DNA from: Bacillota bacterium
GTDB taxonomy: Bacteria > Bacillota > Clostridia > Lachnospirales > Lachnospiraceae
Length of the DNA stretch: 59,424 nucleotides
Assembly: GCA_023411215.1 (NCBI GenBank)
Contig: JAEYOY010000061.1
Span: 1 to 59,424 of the forward strand
Direction: 5' to 3'
Shown: one piece after another, positions 16,398 to 24,588 of the stretch
Numbering within the stretch: the first letter of the stretch is position 1
Layout: the number at the start of each line of letters is the position of its first letter
Notes under the pieces: generated by a model
Databases searched by the model: none
Told to the model about the DNA's origin: nothing
The model's input: the letters and a program-made list of their open reading frames with translations, nothing else
Program-made: the position numbers and the translations under genes

Positions 16398-17488
16398 TAT
16401 TCATTACCTCCTATTATAACGATTGGATCAACTTTTGCAACTTTTCTTATGGATACCAGACTGGTAAATAATGAAATGATTACAAAAACAATCGATATTA
16501 TAATTACCATCGGTATTTGAAGATCGAAGGGCATACTACTTGGGAGCATGGAGGCCATACCAACCGCTATCAGATTACCGATTGTCACTCCAATTACGGA
16601 AAGAATTAGAACCTGGCTCATAATATATCTTGTAAGCTCTGACATCTTCATTCCTATTGCTTTAAGAACTCCAAATTGCTTTTGCTTCTGTATTGTAATT
16701 ACAAAGAAGAATACACCTAGTACTGCTGCAGAAATGATTACCAGAACCCAAAGTATCATTTTAATTGTTAACTGCTCAGCAGCGTATCCCGGAAGATTGT
16801 TAACAATAGTCGCTTTATCAACCACCTCGAAACCTTTTATACTTATATTATCTATATCAGAGCCCTGTACTGCGATGGCATTATACTTCTCTATATAAGA
16901 GGAATTAACCTCTTGATTAAGCGCTGTAAATGTATCGGTTCCGATGAAGCCTACCGGTGAATGTCCATAGATTTCATCCTTTGTAAATCCTACTACCGTT
17001 AATCGTAGCCCTGTTACGGAATCCTCTACTACATCGCCAAGGGCGATATTTTGTTCCTTAAAGGAATCATTGAGTACAACGGGATACTCTGTTGTGGATT
17101 TTGATAACGCCTCCCCTTCTATTATCTCAGGAACAATGAAGCTATTCGGATCAATAGCAAAATAGGTGATATCTAATTTCTTTTCATCCACTAATGTATT
17201 AATATTTGATCTTTTAATATTTAAATTTGTTACTTGGTCTTTGGTTTGAGAAGCTACTTGATCCAGCATTTCTTTATCTACATTCGATATGGTAATTAAT
17301 TTTTCTGCATCTGTGCTTATTACGAAATACTCAGCATCTGTCTTTTCAACCGATGCGCTTATTGCCCAGCCAAGTCCGTTGGCCAAACCTGACAAAAATA
17401 CAACCATAAATATCATCAGAACCAGTATACTCTCTATCAATAAGTATTTTGCTTTACTATGCTTTATTTCTTTCCATGCTAATTTCAT
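16397..17488 (-). CDS. FtsX-like ABC transporter permease
   Basis: A 363-residue membrane protein with the MacB/FtsX layout: one N-terminal helix (about 14-38), a roughly 200-residue extracellular MacB_PCD-like domain, and three C-terminal helices beginning near residue 243 and including QKQKQFGVLKAIGMKMSELT, the family's cytoplasmic loop. It heads the four-gene operon permease, ATPase, response regulator, kinase. AGAAAGAGGTAGGGC precedes the ATG. The exported or sensed substrate is unknown; bacitracin-type permeases are much longer, so it is not a BceB homologue. Confidence 0.88.
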   Translation of the reverse strand: MKLAWKEIKHSKAKYLLIESILVLMIFMVVFLSGLANGLGWAISASVEKTDAEYFVISTDAEKLITISNVDKEMLDQVASQTKDQVTNLNIKRSNINTLVDEKKLDITYFAIDPNSFIVPEIIEGEALSKSTTEYPVVLNDSFKEQNIALGDVVEDSVTGLRLTVVGFTKDEIYGHSPVGFIGTDTFTALNQEVNSSYIEKYNAIAVQGSDIDNISIKGFEVVDKATIVNNLPGYAAEQLTIKMILWVLVIISAAVLGVFFFVITIQKQKQFGVLKAIGMKMSELTRYIMSQVLILSVIGVTIGNLIAVGMASMLPSSMPFDLQIPMVIIISIVFVIISLFTSLVSIRKVAKVDPIVIIGGNE

Positions 17489-17522
17489 GCCCTACCTCTT
17501 TCTATGATTATCAATAATGCGG

Positions 17523-17551
17523 TTTATATTCACCACATTTTTTTCAGTCAA
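17523..17551 (-). promoter_or_regulatory. candidate sigma-A promoter of the FtsX/ABC/two-component operon
   Basis: Minus-strand TTGACT (17546-17551) and TATAAA (17523-17528) are separated by 17 bp and lie about 35 bp upstream of the permease ATG. The rest of the 17489-17769 gap shows no gene. Confidence 0.55.
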
Positions 17552-17767
17552 TATGTTACAAGCTTTTCAACAGGTATCGTATAAGCCTTTACGCTGATGT
17601 TCCTATTAATCCATTCTTATGAATATCGTTATGAATGATCTGAGGATCAATCTGCTTCCGTTCTCCCTGATGCGAAAAGCATTAAACTTCTATATTACAG
17701 CTGTAATGTTCATCGATGTACCTAATATAGCTCTTGAATGTGACCTGAATATGACCAAAGATACATA

Positions 17768-17807
17768 ATGAGAAGAGCATCAGCTTGTGGGCTGATGCTC
17801 TTCTCAT
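17768..17807. terminator. hairpin between the nucleotidyltransferase gene and the ABC operon
   Basis: GAGAAGAGCATCAGC (17770-17784) is perfectly complementary to 17791-17805 around TTGTGG, and AT pairs extend the stem on each side. It lies 26 bp beyond the stop of the nucleotidyltransferase gene. The T-run is poor. Confidence 0.7.
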
Positions 17808-17831
17808 GCGTCTTAATCCGTACTCAGTTTA

Positions 17832-18629
17832 TTACCATTCATTAATATTAGGTCTATATTCTCTCCACCATTCCTGAAAATCCTTCGAATATGTTGTGAA
17901 CACGACTGCCATATCGGATGGCCCTCTGTATGCAGAAATTTCAAAAAACTTATTTACAAACGCATCTGCATCCTCAACTGTCTGAGAGATCTCCAGTTTA
18001 TGGCCAAGCGTAACAAGCTGTGCTGTATCATCTGAAATTGCTTCGACCTGTCCCTCTAAACGTCGGTTACAGTCAAAAAGTATCTCTGCTTCTTGCAATA
18101 TTATGCGGTATAAAGCATAGATTATTTCTGCAATCGTTCTCATTTTCATATACCCGTCTATATTACACGATTTTAAAAAATAGTAATAATTAAGCCAGAA
18201 ATCCGAATAGAAAGAAAGAATTTTTTTATCCGATTCTTCTCTTTGGAACACAGGTATTTTGGGCAAAATCTCTTCTATTTCTTCGTCGTGACTAAACAGT
18301 ATTTTACTTGAACGAAATCCGCTTCTTGCAGGTTCACTTCCTCTATCTGCTAAGTCTTTTAAATATGATTTAGTCATATACTTAATGTCAAAATAACCGC
18401 CTTCATATGTACATAGCCCACTGATATAATCCGTCGTAGCATTTCTCTGAGACAATTCTTCATAACCCTCATCTGTAAGAATTACCATCCCATCCAAATC
18501 CGAATCCGGACGTTCATTCCCTTTTGCAACAGAACCACCTAAAATAAGTGCAATCGCTCCTTTTTTTTTAAAATATTCTTTCATGATTTCTATTGATTCT
18601 TCATGATGCTTATACATAACGTTCTTCAT
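17832..18629 (-). CDS. nucleotidyltransferase-domain protein (aminoglycoside-adenylyltransferase-like fold)
   Basis: A 265-residue cytosolic protein whose N-terminus carries the minimal nucleotidyltransferase motif: LILGGSVAKGNERPDSDLDG, that is GS followed by DxD (Asp43, Asp45). A helical C-terminal region of about 130 residues follows, similar to kanamycin/lincosamide nucleotidyltransferase-like proteins. Such enzymes transfer AMP to small molecules, but many members have no known substrate, so resistance should not be assumed. The start may be 18629 or the second ATG at 18617, since GGGAGG directly touches the first. No operon partner. Confidence 0.75.
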   Translation of the reverse strand: MKNVMYKHHEESIEIMKEYFKKKGAIALILGGSVAKGNERPDSDLDGMVILTDEGYEELSQRNATTDYISGLCTYEGGYFDIKYMTKSYLKDLADRGSEPARSGFRSSKILFSHDEEIEEILPKIPVFQREESDKKILSFYSDFWLNYYYFLKSCNIDGYMKMRTIAEIIYALYRIILQEAEILFDCNRRLEGQVEAISDDTAQLVTLGHKLEISQTVEDADAFVNKFFEISAYRGPSDMAVVFTTYSKDFQEWWREYRPNINEW

Positions 18630-18756
18630 CCTCCCTTTATTAATCCTAACACCCCTTAAGACAAACCCGGAACTTCACACAGCACTAAGACTGGATATAT
18701 CTTTCCATAACATAGATTTATTTTCTATATACAAAATATTATTATCCTCCGTTCGG

Positions 18757-19308
18757 CTACTTTACTAATAACTGTCTTATCGTATTTACCACATGCTCTG
18801 CTGTAGACTCGCTCATAGGTATCACTCTGCTCCACATTCGTACACCTTGATATGCAAACAACATTACATCCGTAATTTGTTCTGGATTCACCTCCTTAAA
18901 TTCTCCTGTCTTAATTCCATATTCAATCAGTTTATTCCATCTCTTCTTAGCTTCTTCCGTTCCAGCAGCAAATATATGTCCATTACCAAGATTTGCATAC
19001 TCATATATAGCTAAGCTTAGCGACTTTTCCGAGTCAATCATCTCTTCTTTATATGTTTTAAGATATCCATCAAGTATCTCTGTAGCTGTCTCTCCTCTTT
19101 CCATATTCTCTGTTACATTATCTTTAGTTCTAAGAATGGACAAAAGAATCTCTTCTGTGCTCGAAAAGTGTCTATAAAGCCCGCCTCTGCTTAAACCCGT
19201 AGCCTCACAAATATCTTTCATGGTTACCAGTTTAAATCCATTCTCTGAAAACAGCTTATGCGCTGCTTCCTTTATCTTATTTCTTGTAACGTCACCTCTT
19301 TCAGACAT
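18757..19308 (-). CDS. TetR/AcrR-family transcriptional regulator
   Basis: A 183-residue regulator with the TetR DNA-binding domain at residues 6-52 (IKEAAHKLFSENGFKLVTMK, then ATGLSRGGLYRHFSSTEEIL) and an all-helical ligand domain. CAAAAAGGAGTAAAA precedes the ATG. A perfect 12-bp palindrome lies in its own promoter, implying autorepression. No obvious target gene is divergent from it now; the plus-strand side holds only gene relics, so its regulated partner may have been lost. Confidence 0.9.
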   Translation of the reverse strand: MSERGDVTRNKIKEAAHKLFSENGFKLVTMKDICEATGLSRGGLYRHFSSTEEILLSILRTKDNVTENMERGETATEILDGYLKTYKEEMIDSEKSLSLAIYEYANLGNGHIFAAGTEEAKKRWNKLIEYGIKTGEFKEVNPEQITDVMLFAYQGVRMWSRVIPMSESTAEHVVNTIRQLLVK

Positions 19309-19357
19309 TTTTACTCCTTTTTGTTTATGATATCCATATATGCATTATTTGTATCAT

Positions 19358-19386
19358 ATTATGCGACACGCGTGTCTCTTTGTCAA
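19358..19386 (-). promoter_or_regulatory. TetR gene promoter with embedded operator palindrome
   Basis: On the minus strand TTGACA (19381-19386) and CATAAT (19358-19363) are exactly 17 bp apart. GACACGCGTGTC (19365-19376), a perfect palindrome, fills the spacer. Bound repressor would block polymerase directly. Confidence 0.75.
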
Positions 19387-19399
19387 GTAGTTTTCTCTC

Positions 19400-19467
19400 T
19401 TAATTAAAAAGGAAGTATAGACCTTTCTAGATCTTTACTTCCTTTAAATTTCGTAATACCTATAAGT
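19400..19467. repeat. dispersed ~70-bp hairpin element, copy 1
   Basis: AAAGGAAGTA (19408-19417) pairs with TACTTCCTTT (19436-19445), followed by GTAATACCTATAAGT. The same order (TTAA, AAAAGGAAGTAT, hairpin loop, ACTTCCTTT, GTAATACATATAAGT) recurs at 46110-46183. On the minus strand a T-rich run follows the stem, so it can act as a terminator in that direction. Confidence 0.6.
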
Positions 19468-19669
19468 GAATCTTAAAGAATAAAAATACGAACGCGTTGA
19501 TGAGAATATGTTTTTCATCTGGCGTGATTCCACATTCTTCAGAATCACATTTATCCCGTGATCCGCTGTAGAATCAAATTTCCCCTGTTTTGTTCACAGT
19601 ACCTGATACATTAGTGCTCAATCCCTGTGAAAGTACTGCCAGAATTACTCCACTCAACACGAATACCAT
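19444..19669 (-). pseudogene. small decayed ORF of unknown family
   Basis: An ATG at 19669 starts a signal-peptide-like MVFVLSGVILAVLSQGLSTN, which runs into TGA at 19574-19576. A plus-one shift there continues as DSTADHGINVILKNVE and ends TYRYYEI at a TAA inside the hairpin repeat. It could be a 31-residue intact ORF or a frameshifted relic. It overlaps the kinase relic on the other strand, so at least one of the two is not functional. Confidence 0.25.
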
Positions 19670-20090
19670 TCTTCTCTTCAGCTTTCTTACCTTTATTCAG
19701 ACAGAACGAACTAAGTTTAATACTTAACCTTCAAGAAGATGAGTTGCCTATTATATATGGAGATAAGGATCGCCTTAAGCAAATATTGGCTATACTGTTG
19801 GACAATGCATTATCCTACACTCCGCCAAGAAAAAAGTGACCTTGCATGGATTTGTTTCCAACTGCTTCCTTAATATTGAAGTAGAAGATCAGGGTATAGG
19901 CATTACTGATATAGATAAAAAGCTTATATTTGACCGCTTTTACCGGGCAGATAAATCCCGAACTGACAAGAAGCATTTTGGACTGGGTCTTTGTATTGCA
20001 AATGAATTAGTACAACACCACGGTGGTAAAATCTCGATACGGGATACCGAAGGTGGCGGTGCAACCTTTGTCATAAGAATGCGGGTATAA
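19627..20090 (+). pseudogene. truncated, frameshifted histidine kinase (ATPase domain only)
   Basis: Two adjacent frames give kinase sequence: first FRQNELSLILNLQEDELP and the N-box DRLKQILAILLDNALSYTP, then, after a shift in an A-run near 19828-19834, NIEVEDQGIGI (G1) and KKHFGLGLCIANELVQHHGG (G2) to the stop at 20090. The sensor, HAMP and H-box parts are missing and no start or ribosome binding site is convincing. It is a dead 3' fragment of a PhoR/BaeS-like kinase. Confidence 0.8.
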
Positions 20091-20204
20091 AATGACTGAT
20101 TGCAACTAACTTGCGGAATGTCTGCTTAACAAAAGCAGCCATAGCTTATATCAGGGGCTACGGCTGTTTCCTATTCAGTAATAATATAAATGAAACCAAA
20201 AAAA

Positions 20205-21500
20205 TTAATCGTTGCTTCGGTATAGTCTCTGTTCGTTAGATCTTTTATTTACCCTTCTAACCTTACTCATGATAAATCTGCTTTTAGGAAGTGCCGGTAT
20301 TCGGGATAAGCGATATCTCAAGTTTTGCTTTGGAACTTTATAGGTTAGGTGATTCGCAATAAAGTCAAGACTTACCTTCATCACTTCTGTGGTAACTAAT
20401 TCACCGGCGCATCGGTGCCCACTATTGCAATCTCCGCCTCCTTGCGGCATGAAAGAGAATGGATTACCTGCCCAATGATCGAATCGTTCTGGCACGAATT
20501 CATAAGGATCTGACCATAATCTTGCGTCATGGTTTGTTCCATAGATATCTAATATTACGAGAGTTCCTTTTTTAATATAATACTGTTTCCATATCAAACT
20601 CTTTTTTGTCTGTGCTGCGACATAAGGGGTAAATGGGTAGAACCGTCGAACCTCCTGTACAAACATTTGTTGATAAGCATTATCTCCCGTTTTAAGCTTA
20701 TTACGGCATTCCGGCAGCTCATGCATCGCTAGGACACCGAATGTGATATACGTAGCAATTGCAACCATTGGCCTAATTATATTAAGTAATTCTACCGCTG
20801 CAATCTGTGTACCTAAAAGATTTTGATTCTGGTCAAGATGCCATGCTATGGTATCTGCTGCTGTGCCTTTAGCAGGTGATAATTTACGAGAGCGGATTTT
20901 GATTATAATGCCTCTAATCCATTCCTCCGATCTTTTACGTGCACATCGTCCTTGCCTGTATCTTAGGCCAACTGCACCGAATCCATCGATCATTTTACCT
21001 AAGTCAGTTGCTCTTTGCTTTATTTCATTCGTTTGCAGAGGTACTCCTGCCCATCTACATGCCACCTGACACATTATTATTTGTGCTTCATCAAACAGAA
21101 TAATGTCCTTATTATGCCATTTCGCACTATTTGCTTTCCATTGCTCGGTGGTATAGTCAGTCAGCTTTTTTAGGTTTTCCTGCGTCATTATTGACATAAA
21201 CATTTGCTTACGATTAATATGTGCATCCCCGTCTAGGCCCTGTACTCCATTTTGACCGGTTAGCGTATTCTGAACTCTCTTAGGTGCAACGTCTTTTCTC
21301 ATAAAGTAGTTATTATCATAAAAAATCTTAGCTGCCTCTTCTCCACTCATACAAATAGCTTTTTGACCTAACAAGCGTGTTTGAAAGATATCTGTTTTAT
21401 ACCTGTTACATCTGTTTTGTATAAAACAGTAACCTTCTAAAAACATCGATAGACTATTATCAATAGTCACATCACAAGGAATTTTTTTAATAGCATACAT
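20205..21500 (-). CDS. cytochrome P450, CYP152-type fatty-acid peroxygenase
   Basis: A 431-residue soluble P450. The heme-ligand loop is FMPQGGGDCNSGHRCAGE, with Cys364 as thiolate ligand; the ExxR motif is EVRR at 283-286. In the I-helix, where normal P450s have an acid-alcohol pair, it has IIRPMVAIATYITF with Arg243-Pro244. That Arg-Pro pair is diagnostic of the CYP152 peroxygenases (Bacillus YbdT/P450BSbeta), which use hydrogen peroxide directly to hydroxylate or decarboxylate fatty acids and need no redox partner. None is encoded nearby. In a presumed anaerobe this may serve peroxide detoxification or lipid modification. Monocistronic; AAGGAGTATCAAATATC precedes the ATG. Confidence 0.88.
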   Translation of the reverse strand: MYAIKKIPCDVTIDNSLSMFLEGYCFIQNRCNRYKTDIFQTRLLGQKAICMSGEEAAKIFYDNNYFMRKDVAPKRVQNTLTGQNGVQGLDGDAHINRKQMFMSIMTQENLKKLTDYTTEQWKANSAKWHNKDIILFDEAQIIMCQVACRWAGVPLQTNEIKQRATDLGKMIDGFGAVGLRYRQGRCARKRSEEWIRGIIIKIRSRKLSPAKGTAADTIAWHLDQNQNLLGTQIAAVELLNIIRPMVAIATYITFGVLAMHELPECRNKLKTGDNAYQQMFVQEVRRFYPFTPYVAAQTKKSLIWKQYYIKKGTLVILDIYGTNHDARLWSDPYEFVPERFDHWAGNPFSFMPQGGGDCNSGHRCAGELVTTEVMKVSLDFIANHLTYKVPKQNLRYRLSRIPALPKSRFIMSKVRRVNKRSNEQRLYRSND

Positions 21501-21677
21501 GATATTTGATACTCCTTATAATTTATACAGTTATTATGTGTATGAGCGGGAATATAATATACCCTTCTTAAATCTAATATTTTACATCATTTAATTATCG
21601 TTGATAATACCAATACATCACATATATTCAGTAATAGGTTTTAAAAGCCTCTCGTGGTTATTGTTTCCGTCTTTCCT

Positions 21678-21812
21678 CTACTTTGTAAAATAATCATAGC
21701 TATCATTTCTAGAATAGTCTGGTACAATACCATGTTTATCTTCATCATGATCTTTGTAATAATCCTCGCACGTAAATATAGCAGTGGCACTGGTTTTAAG
21801 TGCTACTGCCAT
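21678..21812 (-). CDS. possible 44-residue small ORF or relic
   Basis: The minus strand reads MAVALKTSATAIFTCEDYYK, then DHDEDKHGIVPDYSR and DSYDYFTK with a TAG at 21678. Composition is protein-like (Asp/Tyr-rich), but there is no ribosome binding site and the first codons lie inside a terminator-like hairpin. It may be the tail of a lost gene joined to that hairpin. Confidence 0.3.
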   Translation of the reverse strand: MAVALKTSATAIFTCEDYYKDHDEDKHGIVPDYSRNDSYDYFTK

Positions 21813-21820
21813 ATTTACGT
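21770..21820 (-). terminator. terminator-like hairpin after the metallo-beta-lactamase-fold gene
   Basis: ACGTAAATAT-GCAGT-GCACT (21770-21791) pairs with AGTGC-ACTGC-ATATTTACGT (21799-21820), with small internal mismatches. It lies just beyond the lipoprotein stop at 21843. Confidence 0.7.
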
Positions 21821-21842
21821 TATGTGCTTGTAAAAATCAGAA

Positions 21843-22757
21843 TCAGTTGTACTTATGCACATTAAGTATTTTATAGGGATTCAAAGTATCTTCCGGTATA
21901 TCCTCTTTCGAGATTGCCAGGATGTTCTCAACCTCAGTGATTCCCCCATACTTCTCCTTAATTATAGGTAAGGCATTCTCTGAATAATGGGTAGGAATAA
22001 ATATTTTAGGGTTGAGCTGCTCTAACAGTGTAAAGCCCTTCTCATTTTCTAGGCTCATAGTAGAGTAACTATTCTCAAATTGTGTAAAGCAGATATCTAT
22101 CTCACCAAGTGCTTTCAATTGCTCCGTAGTCAACTCAGTTTGTCCGCAATCTCCCAAATGAGCGATACGTAATCCATCTACCTCAAATACAATAAAATTG
22201 TTAGAGCAATAGTTATCTGCAATCGGTTTTTCATCATGGGATGCCGCAACATTAAAGATATGAAAATCCTTTGTTTGTACTTCCCCCAGCTTTAATGACA
22301 ATAGAGCTGCATCTTTATAATCCCCATTAAACATACTATCATTATGATCATAATGAGAATGCGTATTCACGATAGCCGCTGGCTTAATATTAACAACTTT
22401 TTTTCTTGGCATCTTATAAGGATCCACTACTACACTTTCCCCCTTGGAAGACGTAATAATGTATGCACAATAAAGATTCTCTTCTGCTTTCGAGACCGTC
22501 TGAATTAATACTTTCCCTGTGTCATTCTTTGTAACCGGAAGTATCAGTCCCTCGGGTACCTCGGTTGGAGTTGGTTCCACTGTCGGCGTTGCTGCTACTG
22601 TTGGTGTCGGTGCAACTGTCGGTGTCACAGCGGTTGCCGAGGCCTCTTTTGTAGTAGCTTCCTCTTCTACCGTCTCTCTACTGTTATCCTCTCTTGCTGC
22701 ACATCCTTGTAGAATAAAAATGAAAACCAGTAATATAACGCTAATTGTTTTCTTCAT
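21843..22757 (-). CDS. metallo-beta-lactamase-fold lipoprotein
   Basis: A 304-residue exported lipoprotein: signal MKKTISVILLVFIFILQGC with Cys19, then a Thr/Pro/Val linker (TPTVAPTPTVAATPTVEPTP) to about residue 70. The body is an MBL-fold hydrolase: THSHYDHND supplies the HxHxDH metal site, HLGDCGQ the second-metal side and FIPTHYSENA the last His. This subgroup (UlaG/YfiN-like, with IVFEVDGLRIAHLGD) is usually active on small-molecule or phosphodiester substrates, not beta-lactams. It stands alone on the minus strand with CTAGAGGAGGGTCT before the ATG. Substrate unknown. Confidence 0.83.
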   Translation of the reverse strand: MKKTISVILLVFIFILQGCAAREDNSRETVEEEATTKEASATAVTPTVAPTPTVAATPTVEPTPTEVPEGLILPVTKNDTGKVLIQTVSKAEENLYCAYIITSSKGESVVVDPYKMPRKKVVNIKPAAIVNTHSHYDHNDSMFNGDYKDAALLSLKLGEVQTKDFHIFNVAASHDEKPIADNYCSNNFIVFEVDGLRIAHLGDCGQTELTTEQLKALGEIDICFTQFENSYSTMSLENEKGFTLLEQLNPKIFIPTHYSENALPIIKEKYGGITEVENILAISKEDIPEDTLNPYKILNVHKYN

Positions 22758-22963
22758 ATAGACCCTCCTCTAGAAATTAGATGGGATTATCTTAGCATAG
22801 AAGAAAGTGAAATCAAATTAACTATCCGCAATAATATTTGTATTATTGTATTTATTTCCCTTGTGATATCGTATGTGACATAGGTGATTTTTATAGTAAC
22901 TGCTCTCCCGCCGCTTAATTAAGAATACATTTAGAGTGAAAAGTAATAAAGTGTAATATACAG

Positions 22964-23473
22964 TTAGAATTCAATAAATTGCCTATTTGCACATCCTTTA
23001 TCCTTAAAATCCGAATTTAGAAAATCTATCCTAGAGGGGATTACACGTATCAGATTCAAAGGGTGTGATAATTTCTTTAATGCTTCCATTGATATCTTTT
23101 TATATTTTGTCATCTCAATATACTCATCTGAAAATAGTTCTATGATCTCCGCTGTACCGGAGACCTGCATGCCTTTTATCTTTCCAAATCCTTCATACCG
23201 ATCAAAGATAGCTAGGCACACATTTTGGTTCATTTCCAATGCTACAAACTTCATGCCACCTTCAGAAAAAAACCAGAATGCTCCATCACGATACGTATAC
23301 TCTATTGGTGTGCATCTTACAAAGCTTCCGCTACCGGTTGCTAATGCACATGTATTATTAGCCTTGATATATGCATCTACTGCAGCTAATAATTCTGAAT
23401 GCTCCATTTTTATACTGCCAGAATCTTTTACATTCCAGTAATCTGCTGCTGCTTTATATTCTTCTTGCTTCAT
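22964..23473 (-). CDS. pyridoxamine 5'-phosphate oxidase-family flavin-binding protein
   Basis: A 169-residue split-barrel protein: CALATGSGSFVRCTPIEYTY, GAFWFFSEGGMKFVALEMNQ and VCLAIFDRYEGFGKIKGMQV show the FMN-binding PNPOx-like fold typical of clostridial nitroimidazole-reductase-like proteins. It probably binds FMN or F420-like cofactor and reduces a small substrate; it is too divergent to be true PdxH. It is 117 bp behind the ABC ATPase gene on the same strand, so it may be the last gene of that operon. Confidence 0.75.
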   Translation of the reverse strand: MKQEEYKAAADYWNVKDSGSIKMEHSELLAAVDAYIKANNTCALATGSGSFVRCTPIEYTYRDGAFWFFSEGGMKFVALEMNQNVCLAIFDRYEGFGKIKGMQVSGTAEIIELFSDEYIEMTKYKKISMEALKKLSHPLNLIRVIPSRIDFLNSDFKDKGCANRQFIEF

Positions 23474-23590
23474 AATTTGTGATAGCTCCTTTTAATATAT
23501 AACAAGCGGTGACTGTAAGAAAAAGCTTGAGCCCGTTGGCTAAATTCTTTTTTCTTGCGATGGCTTTCCATCGTTTTCAGAAAGATGTCT

Positions 23591-24586
23591 TTATTTCCCA
23601 TCATCCTTCTTGCTTTGATAAATATGAGTAATGATTGTCTCCATAGGCATCTCCTTGATTGATATATCTGTAAAGGTGCATACTTTCGATAGTTCTGCCA
23701 TGAAATCCGTGATCGATACCTGATCCTGATCCACGCTGACCGTAATATTAAGCTCCGATTCTCGGGTGATAATCTCTGCTCCCGCAATATTAAGTTCTGT
23801 TAAGGGGCTCCCCAACACCAGCTGGACAATCTTCTTTGCTCCAAGAACCTTCTTCAGATTATCGATGGAATCGTCAAATACCTTCTCGCCGTGGTTGATG
23901 ATTACGATTTTTCTTGCAAGCTGCTCCACATCCTCCAGGTCATGGGTCGTAAGGATGAAGGTCGTTCCCCGAACATTCATCTCACGGATGAATTCTCGGA
24001 TTCTCTGCTTTGCAATCACATCCAGTCCGATGGTTGGCTCATCTAAGAATACCACCTTCGGCTGATGCAGCATCGCCATGATGAATTCGCATTTCATTCT
24101 CTCTCCAAGGGATAATACTCTGGTCGGCCTCGTCATATAGTCCTCCACTCCAAAGAGTTTTGACATGATTCCTAGCCGCTCACTATAATCCTGATCGGAT
24201 ACACCATAGATGGCTTTGTTCATTCGAAAGCTGTCGATGGGTGGAATATCCCAGATCAACTGAGATTTCTGACCGAAGACTGCTCCAATCTGTTGCACAT
24301 AGGTCTTTCTGTTTTTTGTCGGGTTATACCCCATAACGTCAATATTACCGCTGGTGGGATATAAGGTTCCCGTTAACATCTTAATTGTAGTTGACTTACC
24401 GGCCCCATTCGGTCCAAGAATACCGACAATGTCACCCTCTCCAACATCAAAGGAAATATCATTAACCGCCATCACCGGTATCTTCTCCCGGTGAAAAAAG
24501 GTCTTCACACTCTCTTTGAAGCTGCTCCCCCTCTTATAAGTCTCATATCTTTTTACCAAATGATTTACCTTAATCATTGTTCCCAT
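23591..24586 (-). CDS. ABC-2 exporter ATPase (COG4586 type)
   Basis: A 331-residue ATPase with Walker A GPNGAGKSTTIK, signature LSLGERMKCEFIMAML, Walker B VVFLDEPTIGLD and switch TTHD. The LSLGERMK signature and an N-terminal extension (YKRGSSFKESVKTFFHREK) are typical of the uncharacterised COG4586 group that works with two different ABC-2 membrane subunits. Those two subunits are encoded directly upstream. GGAGGCTGAAG precedes the ATG and includes the preceding gene's stop codon, so translation is coupled. Confidence 0.92.
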   Translation of the reverse strand: MGTMIKVNHLVKRYETYKRGSSFKESVKTFFHREKIPVMAVNDISFDVGEGDIVGILGPNGAGKSTTIKMLTGTLYPTSGNIDVMGYNPTKNRKTYVQQIGAVFGQKSQLIWDIPPIDSFRMNKAIYGVSDQDYSERLGIMSKLFGVEDYMTRPTRVLSLGERMKCEFIMAMLHQPKVVFLDEPTIGLDVIAKQRIREFIREMNVRGTTFILTTHDLEDVEQLARKIVIINHGEKVFDDSIDNLKKVLGAKKIVQLVLGSPLTELNIAGAEIITRESELNITVSVDQDQVSITDFMAELSKVCTFTDISIKEMPMETIITHIYQSKKDDGK

Positions 24587-24588
24587 CT

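Noticed and set aside
17832..18629. Assigning the nucleotidyltransferase as an aminoglycoside-resistance gene
   Set aside because: Only the generic GS...DxD motif is visible; nothing shows an aminoglycoside-specific subfamily.
19574..19669. TGA readthrough or selenoprotein in the small minus-strand ORF
   Set aside because: A frameshift gives better downstream sequence than reading TGA as an amino acid, and no SECIS-like hairpin follows the TGA directly.
23470..23787. Minus-strand 105-codon ORF between the ABC ATPase and PNPOx-like genes
   Set aside because: Most of it is an alternate frame of the ATPase C-terminus and the rest is non-coding-like, basic and Ser/Arg-rich.
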